From positions 1-64,000 of the forward strand of contig SUZC01000002.1 of the NCBI GenBank assembly GCA_015060165.1: a stretch of DNA of 64,000 nt, given 5' to 3'. The DNA comes from Rikenellaceae bacterium (lineage in GTDB: Bacteria > Bacteroidota > Bacteroidia > Bacteroidales > Rikenellaceae). The position numbers and the translations under genes are program-made. Positions 56,591-64,000 of this stretch are shown one piece after another; position 1 is the first letter of the stretch; every line of letters starts with the position of its first letter. The notes beneath the pieces are model-generated. The model was not told the DNA's origin. It made no database searches and saw only the letters and a program-made list of their open reading frames with translations.

Positions 56591-57436
56591 TTATTTTTTG
56601 AGTTGATAAAATCTTACATAGTCAATATCCATTCTTGCGGGTAAATCCTTTGGCTCAACTTCGCCAACCCAAGCACCTCCTAACTGGGCCGATAAAATTA
56701 CATAGAAGGGGTGATTCGAGTATGGGAATTGGTCTGGCCTGTCTGGATTCATACGCTCGTATGTGCCTGTTTTTACATTGTTTACATAGAACTCTATTCG
56801 ATTCTCGTAGATTATTACCGAATAGACATTGAATAGCTTCGGGTCGATCTTGCTTACGAATCCCGATTGGCTTTTTGGCTCGCGCTTCTCTAATGTGTAG
56901 GGCGAATGTACGGTCTGATACAAATCGTTCTCGTAGCTCAAATGTTCCATTATATCAATCTCGCCACCTTTTGGCCAAGGTATATTTGCATCGGGCATAA
57001 GCCAAATGGCAGGCCAGAAACCCTTTGCGCAATCGAATCTGGCGCGAACATCGAAACGTCCTAGTTGCATGGAGCGTAAATCCTTACTTTGCACGCCTCC
57101 TGTTAGAAATGGACGTGGATCATCTATCCCTTCGGGGCGATTGATGGCGTGGAGTTGCAACACACCATCTTTCTCTTGACAAAGTGATTCGAGGTTTGAC
57201 ATATGCTTTCCCCAGTCTGCATTATTTGCTGGGCAGCGACCCCATGCTTTTTCGTCGATTTTGTTGTCGTTGAACTCATCAGCCCAGACTAATTTCCATC
57301 CCTTGTGTGCCTTGCGAGCACCTTTGGCAGATACTGGCTGAGTACCATCTTCAGTTGGTAAAATAGCTTGCGCAAAGAGGGTATTTGATGCCAACAGGGT
57401 TGACATAATCAAAGTTACAATTAGGTTTCTTCTCAT
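56591..57436 (-). CDS. Secreted GH16 endo-beta-glucanase-like enzyme (copy 2)
   Basis: A 281-aa paralogue of the previous gene with a signal peptide (LIVTLIMSTLLASNTLFAQ). It shares GTQPVSAKGARKAHKGWKLV, LVWADEFNDNKIDEKAW, RFDVRARFDCAKGFWPAIW, the catalytic GGEIDIMEH and PFYVILSAQLGGAWVGEVEP. It differs in the substrate-cleft segment (SYENDLYQTVHSPYTLEKRE). It lies 26 nt after copy 1 and 20 nt before copy 3 in one operon, so tandem duplication with divergence is likely. Confidence 0.88.
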   Translation of the reverse strand: MRRNLIVTLIMSTLLASNTLFAQAILPTEDGTQPVSAKGARKAHKGWKLVWADEFNDNKIDEKAWGRCPANNADWGKHMSNLESLCQEKDGVLQLHAINRPEGIDDPRPFLTGGVQSKDLRSMQLGRFDVRARFDCAKGFWPAIWLMPDANIPWPKGGEIDIMEHLSYENDLYQTVHSPYTLEKREPKSQSGFVSKIDPKLFNVYSVIIYENRIEFYVNNVKTGTYERMNPDRPDQFPYSNHPFYVILSAQLGGAWVGEVEPKDLPARMDIDYVRFYQLKK

Positions 57437-57462
57437 TTCAGTGCTGTTCTAATTATTATTTG

Positions 57463-58338
57463 TTATTTATTCACTCTGTTTGACTTTGGAAGGTAGAATC
57501 TTACGTAGTCTACTTCCATCTTTACTGGAAGTTGGTCGGCTTCGATTGGGCCAATCCAGTGGCCACCCAATTGTGCCGATAGGATCATATAATAATCGTA
57601 GTCATCGAAGGGGTATTGGCCTTCGGGTTCGGGGGATAGACGTGAGTAGGTGAATGTCCTGCGATTGTTGATATAATATATTATTTCAGAGTCTGTTATC
57701 TCGACGGAATACACATTGTAGCAACTCAAATCGACAGGCTCTTTATGGTCGTGCTGAGTCTTGGGTTGGCGTAGGCCTTCGATGTGTCCCGAGTGTACAG
57801 TTTGGTAGATGTATGAGTCAAAATTTAGATGCTCCATAATGTCAATCTCTCCTGCTTCAGGCCAGGGTAGTTCTGATTCGGGCATAAGCCAAATCGCAGG
57901 CCAAAATCCTTGCGCACAATCGAATCGAGCACGTACATCGATACGCCCGTTGCGGATGAATCGCATACCCCGACTTTCCAAACCTCCTGTTAGAAAATTT
58001 AGCGAATCTTGATATTTTTCGGGCTTATTTATTCCATAAAGTTGCACCACTCCATTCTTGACTTGGCATAGTGAGTCAAGCATTGACATATGGCGATTCC
58101 ACGGAGAACCATAGCGGTGGCATCGACGCCAAGAACTGGTGTCGATTTTATTGCCGCTAAACTCGTCGGCCCAGACCAATTTCCAACCTTTGTGAGTCCT
58201 TTTTGCGCTCTCCTTTTTGTGGTGATACTCAGTTGCCTGATTCTTATCCTCTGCTCTCTGCTGGGCTAGAGTTGAGGTAACCCCAAATATCGAGATCAGT
58301 AGCGTCGCGATGGCTAATTTGCAAGTATTGAAATGCAT
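57463..58338 (-). CDS. Secreted GH16 endo-beta-glucanase-like enzyme (copy 1)
   Basis: A 291-aa GH16 enzyme and first gene of the triplet, the most divergent copy. The signal peptide is LAIATLLISIFGVTSTLAQ. Core motifs: KGWKLVWADEFSGNKIDTSSW, GRIDVRARFDCAQGFWPAIWLMP, the catalytic AGEIDIMEH, and YYMILSAQLGGHWIGPIEADQL. It has more charged linker residues after the signal (QRAEDKNQATEYHHKKESAKR). A strong minus-strand promoter at 58375-58406 drives the operon. No SusC/SusD pair or sensor is present, so the operon is not a classical polysaccharide utilization locus. Confidence 0.88.
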   Translation of the reverse strand: MHFNTCKLAIATLLISIFGVTSTLAQQRAEDKNQATEYHHKKESAKRTHKGWKLVWADEFSGNKIDTSSWRRCHRYGSPWNRHMSMLDSLCQVKNGVVQLYGINKPEKYQDSLNFLTGGLESRGMRFIRNGRIDVRARFDCAQGFWPAIWLMPESELPWPEAGEIDIMEHLNFDSYIYQTVHSGHIEGLRQPKTQHDHKEPVDLSCYNVYSVEITDSEIIYYINNRRTFTYSRLSPEPEGQYPFDDYDYYMILSAQLGGHWIGPIEADQLPVKMEVDYVRFYLPKSNRVNK

Positions 58339-58374
58339 AATTAATTAGTGTTTGTTGTGAACAATATGCTATTA

Positions 58375-58406
58375 CAAAATTATGGAAAAAAAAGTCTTAG
58401 TGCAAA
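58375..58406 (-). promoter_or_regulatory. Promoter of the GH16 operon
   Basis: On the minus strand it reads TTTG-N20-TAATTTTG (plus-strand CAAA 58403-58406, CAAAATTA 58375-58382), 36 nt before the start codon of copy 1. Confidence 0.7.
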
Positions 58407-58538
58407 TCAAATTAAATTGTTGGTTGAAATGTGCTGTAAATTAGAATGTTGTGTTTGGCTGAAATGCGTAGTGATGGCTTTTTTTTAGCATGAGTTATTC
58501 TGCAAACGAACAATCGAAGGAGAAAATGGGGTGTAAAT

Positions 58539-58569
58539 TTTGACAATGTAGATAATTATCTTAACTTTG
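58539..58569 (+). promoter_or_regulatory. Promoter of the V-type ATPase operon
   Basis: TTTG (58539-58542), 19 nt, TAACTTTG (58562-58569), giving a leader of about 95 nt. Confidence 0.78.
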
Positions 58570-58669
58570 CGACGCTTTTTTTATAAGGTTTTTTGCGTCC
58601 GCGCGTGTAAAGCCGGAGTCTTATGCCTTTTGGAATAGAATGAACAAATAGAAACAAAATATTTTTTTT

Positions 58670-59281
58670 ATGGAAAACACAAAACTTCAACAATTGACCG
58701 ATAAGCTCTATCAGCAGGGCTTGGAGAAGGGTCGTGCTGAGGCTGATAACCTCGTAGCTCAGGCTAAGAGTGAGGCCCAGAAGATCGTGGCCGAGGCCGA
58801 GGCTCTTGCCGCTAAAATTGTAGCAGATGCAGAGACAAAGGCCGAGGATATCGAGAAGAACGCTATGACTGAGATTACTTTGGCAGGTAAGCAGGCAATC
58901 GCTAAGATTAAGGCCGAGATTGAGAACCTTATCGTGGTAAAGAGCACATCAGAGGGCGTTAAGGCTGCCAATATGGATGCTTCGTTCATTAAGGATATGC
59001 TTTTGGCTGTAGCCAAGAATTGGAACAACGGCGATAAGGCAGAGTTGTCTGTATTGCTTCCTGAGGCTAAGAAGGCAGAGCTTGCAAAGGGTATCGAGGC
59101 GGCTGCTAAGACTCTTTTGACTGCAGGTGTTGAGGTTGGTTTCTCGGCTGATGTAAAGAGCGGTTTCAAGGTAGGCGAGAAGCAGGGTGGCTATTACATC
59201 TCGTTCTCAGACGAGAGCTTCGAGGCATTGTTGAGCAACTATTTGCGCGATAAGGTATCGCAGCTTCTGTTTAAGGCATAA
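58670..59281 (+). CDS. atpE: V/A-type ATP synthase subunit E
   Basis: A 203-aa peripheral-stalk subunit. The first about 95 residues form a long Ala/Glu/Lys-rich helix (GRAEADNLVAQAKSEAQKIV...) that makes the stalk with its partner; the C-terminal half is the globular E head that binds subunits A/B (KAELSVLLPEAKKAEL, KVGEKQGGYYISFSDESFEALLSNYL). The next gene starts 12 nt downstream. First gene of the operon E-DUF2764-A-B-D-I. The partner stalk subunit (G/H) is not seen. Confidence 0.9.
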   Translation: MENTKLQQLTDKLYQQGLEKGRAEADNLVAQAKSEAQKIVAEAEALAAKIVADAETKAEDIEKNAMTEITLAGKQAIAKIKAEIENLIVVKSTSEGVKAANMDASFIKDMLLAVAKNWNNGDKAELSVLLPEAKKAELAKGIEAAAKTLLTAGVEVGFSADVKSGFKVGEKQGGYYISFSDESFEALLSNYLRDKVSQLLFKA

Positions 59282-59293
59282 ACGGCAAGGAGT

Positions 59294-60127
59294 ATGTTCG
59301 AGACGAATTATTACTCTTTAGTTGCAGGTCTGCGTGAGTATACCCTCGATGCCGACACCAAGGGTTTTGACGCTACGGAGATTGTAGCCGAGATCCTTGA
59401 GGAGTTGTCAAAGTCGGATGCGCGTGCAGTGCGCTTGATGTATGCTTATTACGATTGCGAGAATCTGATTGCTCGCAAGGCATCACGTGCGGCGTATAAT
59501 CCGTTGGGAAATATTGCAGCCGAGGAGTTGGACGATGAGCTTTCGTCGCCCAAACGAGTTGCAGAGCCTATGGCGCGTGTGATTCGCGCGTATGCTGATC
59601 CCGAGAGCGAGTGGGCTGAGGGCCTGGATATGACGCAGAGCTTCGAGAAGGCGTTGCTTGCTGCCTACTATGAGGCTTGTAGCAATGCTAATTGTCGTTT
59701 CTTGCGTGATTGGGCAGAGTTTGACCGTACATTGCGTAATGTGTCGGCTGCTGCGGTAGCTCGTTCGTTGGGCCGACCCATCGATAGTGTTACAGTCGGT
59801 GGTGGAGAAGTTGTAGAGCAGTTGCAGCGTTCGTCAGCAGCCGATTTCGGCTTACGTGGCGAGGTGGCATATATCGATGCTGTGATTGCCGCGGTAAATG
59901 ATGAGCAGAATCTATTGGAGAAGGAGCATAAGATCGATATGGTACGTTGGGAGCAGGCATTGGAGCTTGCAGGATTTGATTATTTCAACATCAACGCCAT
60001 ATTGTCATACTTGGCTCGTATCAACATCGTGGCACGCTGGTCGCTTCTGGATGCAAAGCGTGGTCGTGAGATGTTGCAGCGTATTATGGCCGAACTCGAC
60101 GGCAAAGATTTGGTAAATAAACAATAA
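59294..60127 (+). CDS. DUF2764 protein, V-ATPase-associated (subunit C-like)
   Basis: A 277-aa, mostly helical, acidic protein beginning NYYSLVAGLREYTLDADTKGF, the DUF2764 signature, with YYDCENLIARKA and FLRDWAEFDRTLRNVSAAAVAR in the middle. DUF2764 genes occur inside Bacteroidota V-ATPase operons between E and A, the place taken by subunit C/d (NtpC) in other bacteria, and no ntpC is otherwise visible in the available part of the operon. The helical content and the 'NYYSLVAGL' start are compatible with a divergent C/d subunit, the socket linking the central stalk to the membrane ring; this is inference from context. Confidence 0.85.
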   Translation: MFETNYYSLVAGLREYTLDADTKGFDATEIVAEILEELSKSDARAVRLMYAYYDCENLIARKASRAAYNPLGNIAAEELDDELSSPKRVAEPMARVIRAYADPESEWAEGLDMTQSFEKALLAAYYEACSNANCRFLRDWAEFDRTLRNVSAAAVARSLGRPIDSVTVGGGEVVEQLQRSSAADFGLRGEVAYIDAVIAAVNDEQNLLEKEHKIDMVRWEQALELAGFDYFNINAILSYLARINIVARWSLLDAKRGREMLQRIMAELDGKDLVNKQ

Positions 60128-60138
60128 AAACAAAATAA

Positions 60139-61896
60139 ATGAAAACGTTAGGACGTGTAAACGGTATCATCTCAAACATCGTGATCGTGAAGGCAGACGG
60201 TGCGGTGGGACAGAACGAGATATGTTATGTCTATTGTGGTGAGACCCGTATGATGGCTGAGGTAATCAAAGTCATCGGTGATGATGCCTATGTTCAGGTG
60301 TACGATAGTACGCGAGGCCTGAAAATCGGCGACAAGGTGGAGTTCGTAGGCCATATGTTGGAGGCTACGTTGGCTCCTGGTTTGTTGTCACGCAACTATG
60401 ATGGTTTGCAGAACGACTTGGAGAAGATGGATGGCTTATTCATCAACCGTGGTTCTATTACCGATCCCATCGACTTCGAGAAGAAATGGGAGTTTACTCC
60501 ATTGGCAAAGGTCGGCGATAAGGTTTCGGCCGGTGATTGGTTGGGTCAGGTGAAGGAGCAGTGGGTTGACCACAAGATTATGGTTCCTTTCATTATGCAG
60601 GCAACCTATACAGTTAAGAGCGTTGCGAAGGCAGGTGAGTACAAAGTAACCGACACTATTGCAGTCGTTGCGGACAAGGATGGTAACGAGTACAATATCA
60701 CAATGGTTCAGAAGTGGCCCGTAAAGCAGGCTATACGTTGCTATACAGAGAAACCTCGTCCATCACGCGTGATGGAGACTGGTGTTCGCGCTATCGATAC
60801 TTTCAACCCATTGGCAGAGGGTGGTACAGGATTTATCCCTGGCCCATTCGGTGCGGGTAAGACTGTGTTGCAGCACGCTATCTCGAAGCAGGCTGATGCT
60901 GATGTGATCATCATCGTAGCGTGTGGTGAGCGTGCAAACGAGGTTGTGGAGATCTTTGCTGAGTTCCCAGAACTTATCGATTCTCGTACAGGTCACAAGC
61001 TTATGGAGCGTACAATCATCATCTGTAATACCTCAAATATGCCCGTTGCAGCTCGTGAGGCATCGGTTTATACAGGTATGACAATCGGTGAGTACTATCG
61101 TGCTATGGGATTGAAGGTGCTCGTAATGGCCGACTCTACATCTCGTTGGGCTCAGGCATTGCGTGAGATGTCTAACCGTTTGGAGGAGCTTCCTGGTCAG
61201 GACGCCTTCCCTATGGACCTCTCGGCCATCATTGCAGCGTTCTACGCTCGTGCAGGTTTGGTTAAGTTGAACAACGGCCAGACAGGTTCTGTGACATTCC
61301 TCGGTACTGTATCACCTGCGGGTGGTAATTTGAAGGAGCCAGTTACAGAGTCAACAAAGAAGGCAGCTCGTTGCTTCTATGCACTTTCGCAGGGTCGTGC
61401 CGACTCTAAGCGTTACCCAGCTATTGACCCGCTGGATTCTTACTCTAAGTATTTGGAGTATCCCGAGGTTGCATCTTACTTGGATAGCCACATCGGTAAG
61501 AATTGGGTTAATACTGTTTACGAGGGTAAGACTATCGTACAGCGTGGTAAGGAGGCTAACGACCAGATCAACATCTTGGGTGATGACGGTGTGCCTGTAG
61601 CATACCACGAGCGTTTCTGGAAGTCGGAGCTTATTGACTTTGTGATTTTGCAGCAGGATGCATTCGATGATATCGATGCCAACTGTCCTATCGAGCGTCA
61701 GAAGATGATGTATGAGATGGTGTTGGGCGTGTGCCGCAAGTCATTTGATTTTGCCGATTTCGAGGCCTGCTCAAAGTTCTTCAAGGGTCTTATCAACCTC
61801 TTCCGTCAGATGAACTACGCTGAGTGGCAGAGTGAGAAGTTCTTCGACTATAAGGGTCAGATTGAGCAGATGGTTAGTAATCAACTCTCTAAATAA
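60139..61896 (+). CDS. atpA: V/A-type ATP synthase catalytic subunit A
   Basis: A 585-aa catalytic subunit. The P-loop is PGPFGAGKTVLQH (about residue 235), preceded by the A-specific insert region (DKVSAGDWLGQVKEQWVDHKI) and followed by ACGERANEVVEIF, VMADSTSRWAQALREMS and the DELSEEF-type LSAIIAAFYARAGLV. The length is normal for bacterial A subunits. It hydrolyses or synthesises ATP coupled to proton or sodium flow through the I/K membrane sector. Subunit B follows by 8 nt. Confidence 0.96.
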   Translation: MKTLGRVNGIISNIVIVKADGAVGQNEICYVYCGETRMMAEVIKVIGDDAYVQVYDSTRGLKIGDKVEFVGHMLEATLAPGLLSRNYDGLQNDLEKMDGLFINRGSITDPIDFEKKWEFTPLAKVGDKVSAGDWLGQVKEQWVDHKIMVPFIMQATYTVKSVAKAGEYKVTDTIAVVADKDGNEYNITMVQKWPVKQAIRCYTEKPRPSRVMETGVRAIDTFNPLAEGGTGFIPGPFGAGKTVLQHAISKQADADVIIIVACGERANEVVEIFAEFPELIDSRTGHKLMERTIIICNTSNMPVAAREASVYTGMTIGEYYRAMGLKVLVMADSTSRWAQALREMSNRLEELPGQDAFPMDLSAIIAAFYARAGLVKLNNGQTGSVTFLGTVSPAGGNLKEPVTESTKKAARCFYALSQGRADSKRYPAIDPLDSYSKYLEYPEVASYLDSHIGKNWVNTVYEGKTIVQRGKEANDQINILGDDGVPVAYHERFWKSELIDFVILQQDAFDDIDANCPIERQKMMYEMVLGVCRKSFDFADFEACSKFFKGLINLFRQMNYAEWQSEKFFDYKGQIEQMVSNQLSK

Positions 61897-61904
61897 GCAT
61901 AGAT

Positions 61905-63224
61905 ATGACAACACGAGCATTTCAGAAAGTATATACAAAGATTGATAATATCACCAAGGCTACCATCACACTCCGGGCTACGGGTGTAGGTAACGACGAG
62001 TTGGCTACCGTAGGCGGTAAGTTGGCTCAGGTGGTGAAGATTATGGGCGAGAACGTAACGTTGCAGGTTTTCGCAGGTACAGAGGGTTTGGCTACAAACT
62101 CTGAGGTAGTGTTCCACGGCGAGGCTCCAAAGTTGCGCGTATCGGATAATTTGGCAGGTCGTTTCTTCAACGCTTATGGTGAGCCGTTGGAGGGTGGTGA
62201 GCCTATCGAGGGTGAGGCACGCGAGATTGGAGGTCCTACTGTGAATCCATTCCGTCGTATTCAGCCATCGGAGTTGATTGCTACCGGTATTGCAGGTATC
62301 GACCTTAATAATACAATCGTATCAGGTCAGAAGATTCCATTCTTCGCCGATCCTGACCAGCCTTACAATGCCGTTATGGCCAATGTGGCGTTGCGAGCAA
62401 AGGCCGACAAAATTATCTTGGGTGGTATGGGTCTTACCAACGATGACTTCCTCTACTTTAAGCAGGTGTTCGAGAACGCAGGTGCGTTGGACCGTATCGT
62501 GTCGTTTGTAAATACCACAGAGAATCCTCCCGTAGAGCGTTTGTTGGTTCCTGATATGGCCTTGACAGCAGCTGAGTATTTTGCAGTAGATAAAGGTGAG
62601 AAGGTGTTGGTGCTTTTGACCGATATGACCTTGTATGCCGATGCATTGGCTATTGTGTCGAACCGTATGGATCAGATTCCTTCGAAGGACTCTATGCCTG
62701 GTTCACTCTACTCGGATTTGGCAAAGATTTACGAGAAAGCCGTGCAGTTGCCTAACGGTGGTTCAATCACTATTATCGCCGTTACAACACTTTCTGGTGG
62801 TGATATTACTCACGCTATTCCCGATAATACAGGTTATATCACCGAGGGTCAGCTCTTCTTGCGTAACGACTCTGATACAGGTAAGGTTATCGTAGACCCA
62901 TTCCGTTCGTTGTCTCGTTTGAAGCAGCTTGTAATCGGTAAGAAGACTCGCGAGGATCATCCTCAGGTGATGAATGCCTGCGTACGTTTGTATGCCGATG
63001 CAGCCAATGCTAAGACCAAGTTGGAGAATGGTTTCGATTTGTCGGATTACGACGAGCGTGCATTGAAGTTTGCACACGACTATTCGGAGAAGTTGCTTGC
63101 AATTGATGTTAACATCGAGATCGAGCAGATGCTTGATACAGCATGGACTCTCTTTGCCGAGTATTTCTCGAAGGAGGAGGTTGCTATCAAGGCCGAATTG
63201 ATTGAAAAGTACTGGAAAGCGTAA
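61905..63224 (+). CDS. atpB: V/A-type ATP synthase subunit B
   Basis: A 439-aa non-catalytic regulatory subunit that alternates with A in the head. It begins TTRAFQKVYTKIDNITKATI, and has GRFFNAYGEPLEGGEPIEGE, GGPTVNPFRRIQPSELIATGIAGID, LLTDMTLYADALAIVSNRMDQIPS and PGSLYSDLAKIYEKA. As expected for B there is no canonical P-loop (QKIPFFADPDQPYN instead). Subunit D follows after 24 nt. Confidence 0.96.
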   Translation: MTTRAFQKVYTKIDNITKATITLRATGVGNDELATVGGKLAQVVKIMGENVTLQVFAGTEGLATNSEVVFHGEAPKLRVSDNLAGRFFNAYGEPLEGGEPIEGEAREIGGPTVNPFRRIQPSELIATGIAGIDLNNTIVSGQKIPFFADPDQPYNAVMANVALRAKADKIILGGMGLTNDDFLYFKQVFENAGALDRIVSFVNTTENPPVERLLVPDMALTAAEYFAVDKGEKVLVLLTDMTLYADALAIVSNRMDQIPSKDSMPGSLYSDLAKIYEKAVQLPNGGSITIIAVTTLSGGDITHAIPDNTGYITEGQLFLRNDSDTGKVIVDPFRSLSRLKQLVIGKKTREDHPQVMNACVRLYADAANAKTKLENGFDLSDYDERALKFAHDYSEKLLAIDVNIEIEQMLDTAWTLFAEYFSKEEVAIKAELIEKYWKA

Positions 63225-63248
63225 ATTCTTGCCGAAAGGATAAAGATT

Positions 63249-63857
63249 ATGGCAATTAAGTTTCAATATAATAAAACTTCGCTGGGCGAGCTGGGTAAAC
63301 AGCTGAAGATGCGCCAAACGGCACTCCCTACAATTAAGAGTAAGGAGTCAGCTCTTCGCTCGGAGGTTAAGAAGGCGAAGGACACGGCACGCGACTACCG
63401 TCGTCGTCTCGATGCACTTGCAGCCGAGTACGACTATATGGCAGCTCTGTGGGGCGAGTTTGATGCCACATTACTCCGTGTGGATGATGTGATGCTCTCG
63501 ACCCAGAAGATTGCAGGTGTGCGTACTCCGGTGTTGGAGCAGGTCAGCTTCTCTGAGAAGCCTTACGACCTCTTCTCGTCGCCGGTATGGTATGCCGATG
63601 GTGTCGATTTGTTGAAGCGTCTGGCTCAGTTGGGCATCGAGTGCGAAGTATATAATCGCAAGATGGAGCTTTTGGACTATGCTCGTAGAAAGACCACCCA
63701 GAAGGTTAACCTTTATGAGAAGGTTCAAATTCCCGGCTACGAGGACGCTATCCGTAAGATTAAGCGATTTATGGAGGACGAGGAGAACCTCTCTAAATCG
63801 GCACAGAAGATTGTTAAAACTCGTCAACAACAGGCTGCGGAGGGGTCTATGCTATGA
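63249..63857 (+). CDS. atpD: V/A-type ATP synthase subunit D
   Basis: A 202-aa central-stalk (rotor) subunit. It begins KFQYNKTSLGELGKQLKMRQTALPTIKSKESALR, the long helical coiled coil of the D family, and ends in another long helix (EDEENLSKSAQKIVKTRQQQ). It couples ATP hydrolysis in A3B3 to rotor movement. Its stop overlaps the start of the subunit I gene by 4 bp (ATGA). Confidence 0.92.
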   Translation: MAIKFQYNKTSLGELGKQLKMRQTALPTIKSKESALRSEVKKAKDTARDYRRRLDALAAEYDYMAALWGEFDATLLRVDDVMLSTQKIAGVRTPVLEQVSFSEKPYDLFSSPVWYADGVDLLKRLAQLGIECEVYNRKMELLDYARRKTTQKVNLYEKVQIPGYEDAIRKIKRFMEDEENLSKSAQKIVKTRQQQAAEGSML

Positions 63858-64000
63858 TAGTAAAGATGTCACGTTACGACTTTGTGGTGCTTGCATCACA
63901 GAGTGATGATTTTGTAGCTCGTTTGCGCGAGTTGGGTTTGGTAGATGTCACTACCACTGGTTGGGAGCCTCGTGAGCAGGATCGCCAGTTGGTGAGTGAT
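63854..64000 (+). CDS. atpI: V/A-type ATP synthase subunit I (5' end only)
   Basis: The first 49 codons of subunit I, not in the ORF track. It starts MIVKMSRYDFVVLASQSDDF and continues LRELGLVDVTTTGW, the N-terminal cytoplasmic alpha/beta domain typical of the membrane stator subunit I (a-subunit). The ATG overlaps the D stop codon (ATGA), indicating translational coupling. The rest, including the membrane helices carrying the ion half-channels, lies beyond the window. Confidence 0.82.
   Translation, partial: MIVKMSRYDFVVLASQSDDFVARLRELGLVDVTTTGWEPREQDRQLVSD

Larger units (their letters stand above)
58339..58669. other. 331-bp divergent intergenic region, GH16 operon / V-ATPase operon
   Basis: It contains the two divergent promoters (58375-58406 minus, 58539-58569 plus) and otherwise AT-rich DNA. 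The V-ATPase leader (about 58576-58669) includes a GC-rich island (gcgtccgcgcg). No gene or further repeat is seen. Confidence 0.6.

Noticed and set aside
58500-58669. Possible riboswitch in the V-ATPase leader
   Set aside because: The leader is short (about 95 nt) and no convincing long pairing or known aptamer motif was found.
1-64000. CRISPR arrays, tRNA or rRNA genes, complete insertion sequences
   Set aside because: The inter-gene regions I examined showed no repeat-spacer series, cloverleaf, rRNA sequence or transposase. The only mobile signs are at 1-1096. This was a reading by eye, not a covariance-model search.

Overview
The window is a Bacteroidales (Bacteroidota) chromosome segment, probably from a gut-type member; I cannot resolve the genus. 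The evidence is the promoters, which have the Bacteroidota form (TTTG or TTG, 19-20 nt, then TAnnTTTG) and recur upstream of many genes. Other evidence is the rpmB-rpmG-DUF4295-ftsY block, the DUF4301, DUF4861 and DUF2764 families, the uronate genes kduI/uxaC, and a V/A-type ATPase with a DUF2764 subunit. Base composition is moderate and highly expressed genes prefer GAG, AAG and CGT codons.

Layout. 1-1096: the end of a mobile element, with two excisionase-like HTH genes, a strong terminator, a nested hairpin element and att-like cores just before hemW. 1097-11676: hemW, then a glycogen locus with a GT3 synthase fused to a GT35 phosphorylase, a GH133 debranching enzyme, a GT4 glycosyltransferase and a GH57 enzyme. 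11755-18143 (minus): an uncharacterised secreted TIM-barrel-like protein, a metallophosphoesterase, a glycerophosphodiester phosphodiesterase, frr, a TlpA-like gene and pyrH. 18425-22233 (plus): a LamG lipoprotein, a GH30-like glycosidase and an alpha-oxoamine synthase. 22412-31728: a GH33 sialidase and two convergent uronate operons (kdgK-eda-exuT against uxaC-kduI-kduD-DUF4861). 31867-42269: a divergent pyrD-like gene, cinA, rpmB-rpmG-DUF4295, ftsY, rimO, a coiled-coil gene, zapA, a probable 6S RNA, rny, a serine hydrolase and ruvC. 42391-53976 (minus): two TlpA lipoproteins, lpxD, and a tight six-gene operon (tricorn-like protease, murB, tilS, holA, a degenerate class IV aminotransferase, coaD). 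54188-58338: DUF4301, then three tandem GH16 enzymes. 58670-64000: the V-ATPase operon E-DUF2764-A-B-D-I, running off the end.

The glycogen locus can make, shorten and debranch storage glucan. The two uronate operons feed glucuronate/galacturonate and unsaturated uronates from polysaccharide breakdown to KDG, KDPG, pyruvate and triose phosphate; uxuA, uxuB, lyases and SusC/D are not in the window. Most other genes are housekeeping.

The most notable observations are: (i) a 206-nt rod-shaped RNA between zapA and rny that fits 6S RNA; (ii) a class-2-like dihydroorotate dehydrogenase whose orotate-binding Asn residues and catalytic motif are replaced; (iii) the GT3-GT35 fusion; (iv) a class IV aminotransferase lacking the PLP lysine; (v) two promoters whose -33 box lies in the loop of the upstream gene's terminator; and (vi) the nested hairpin and att-like sequences at the mobile-element boundary. 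I found no tRNA, rRNA, CRISPR array or insertion sequence.
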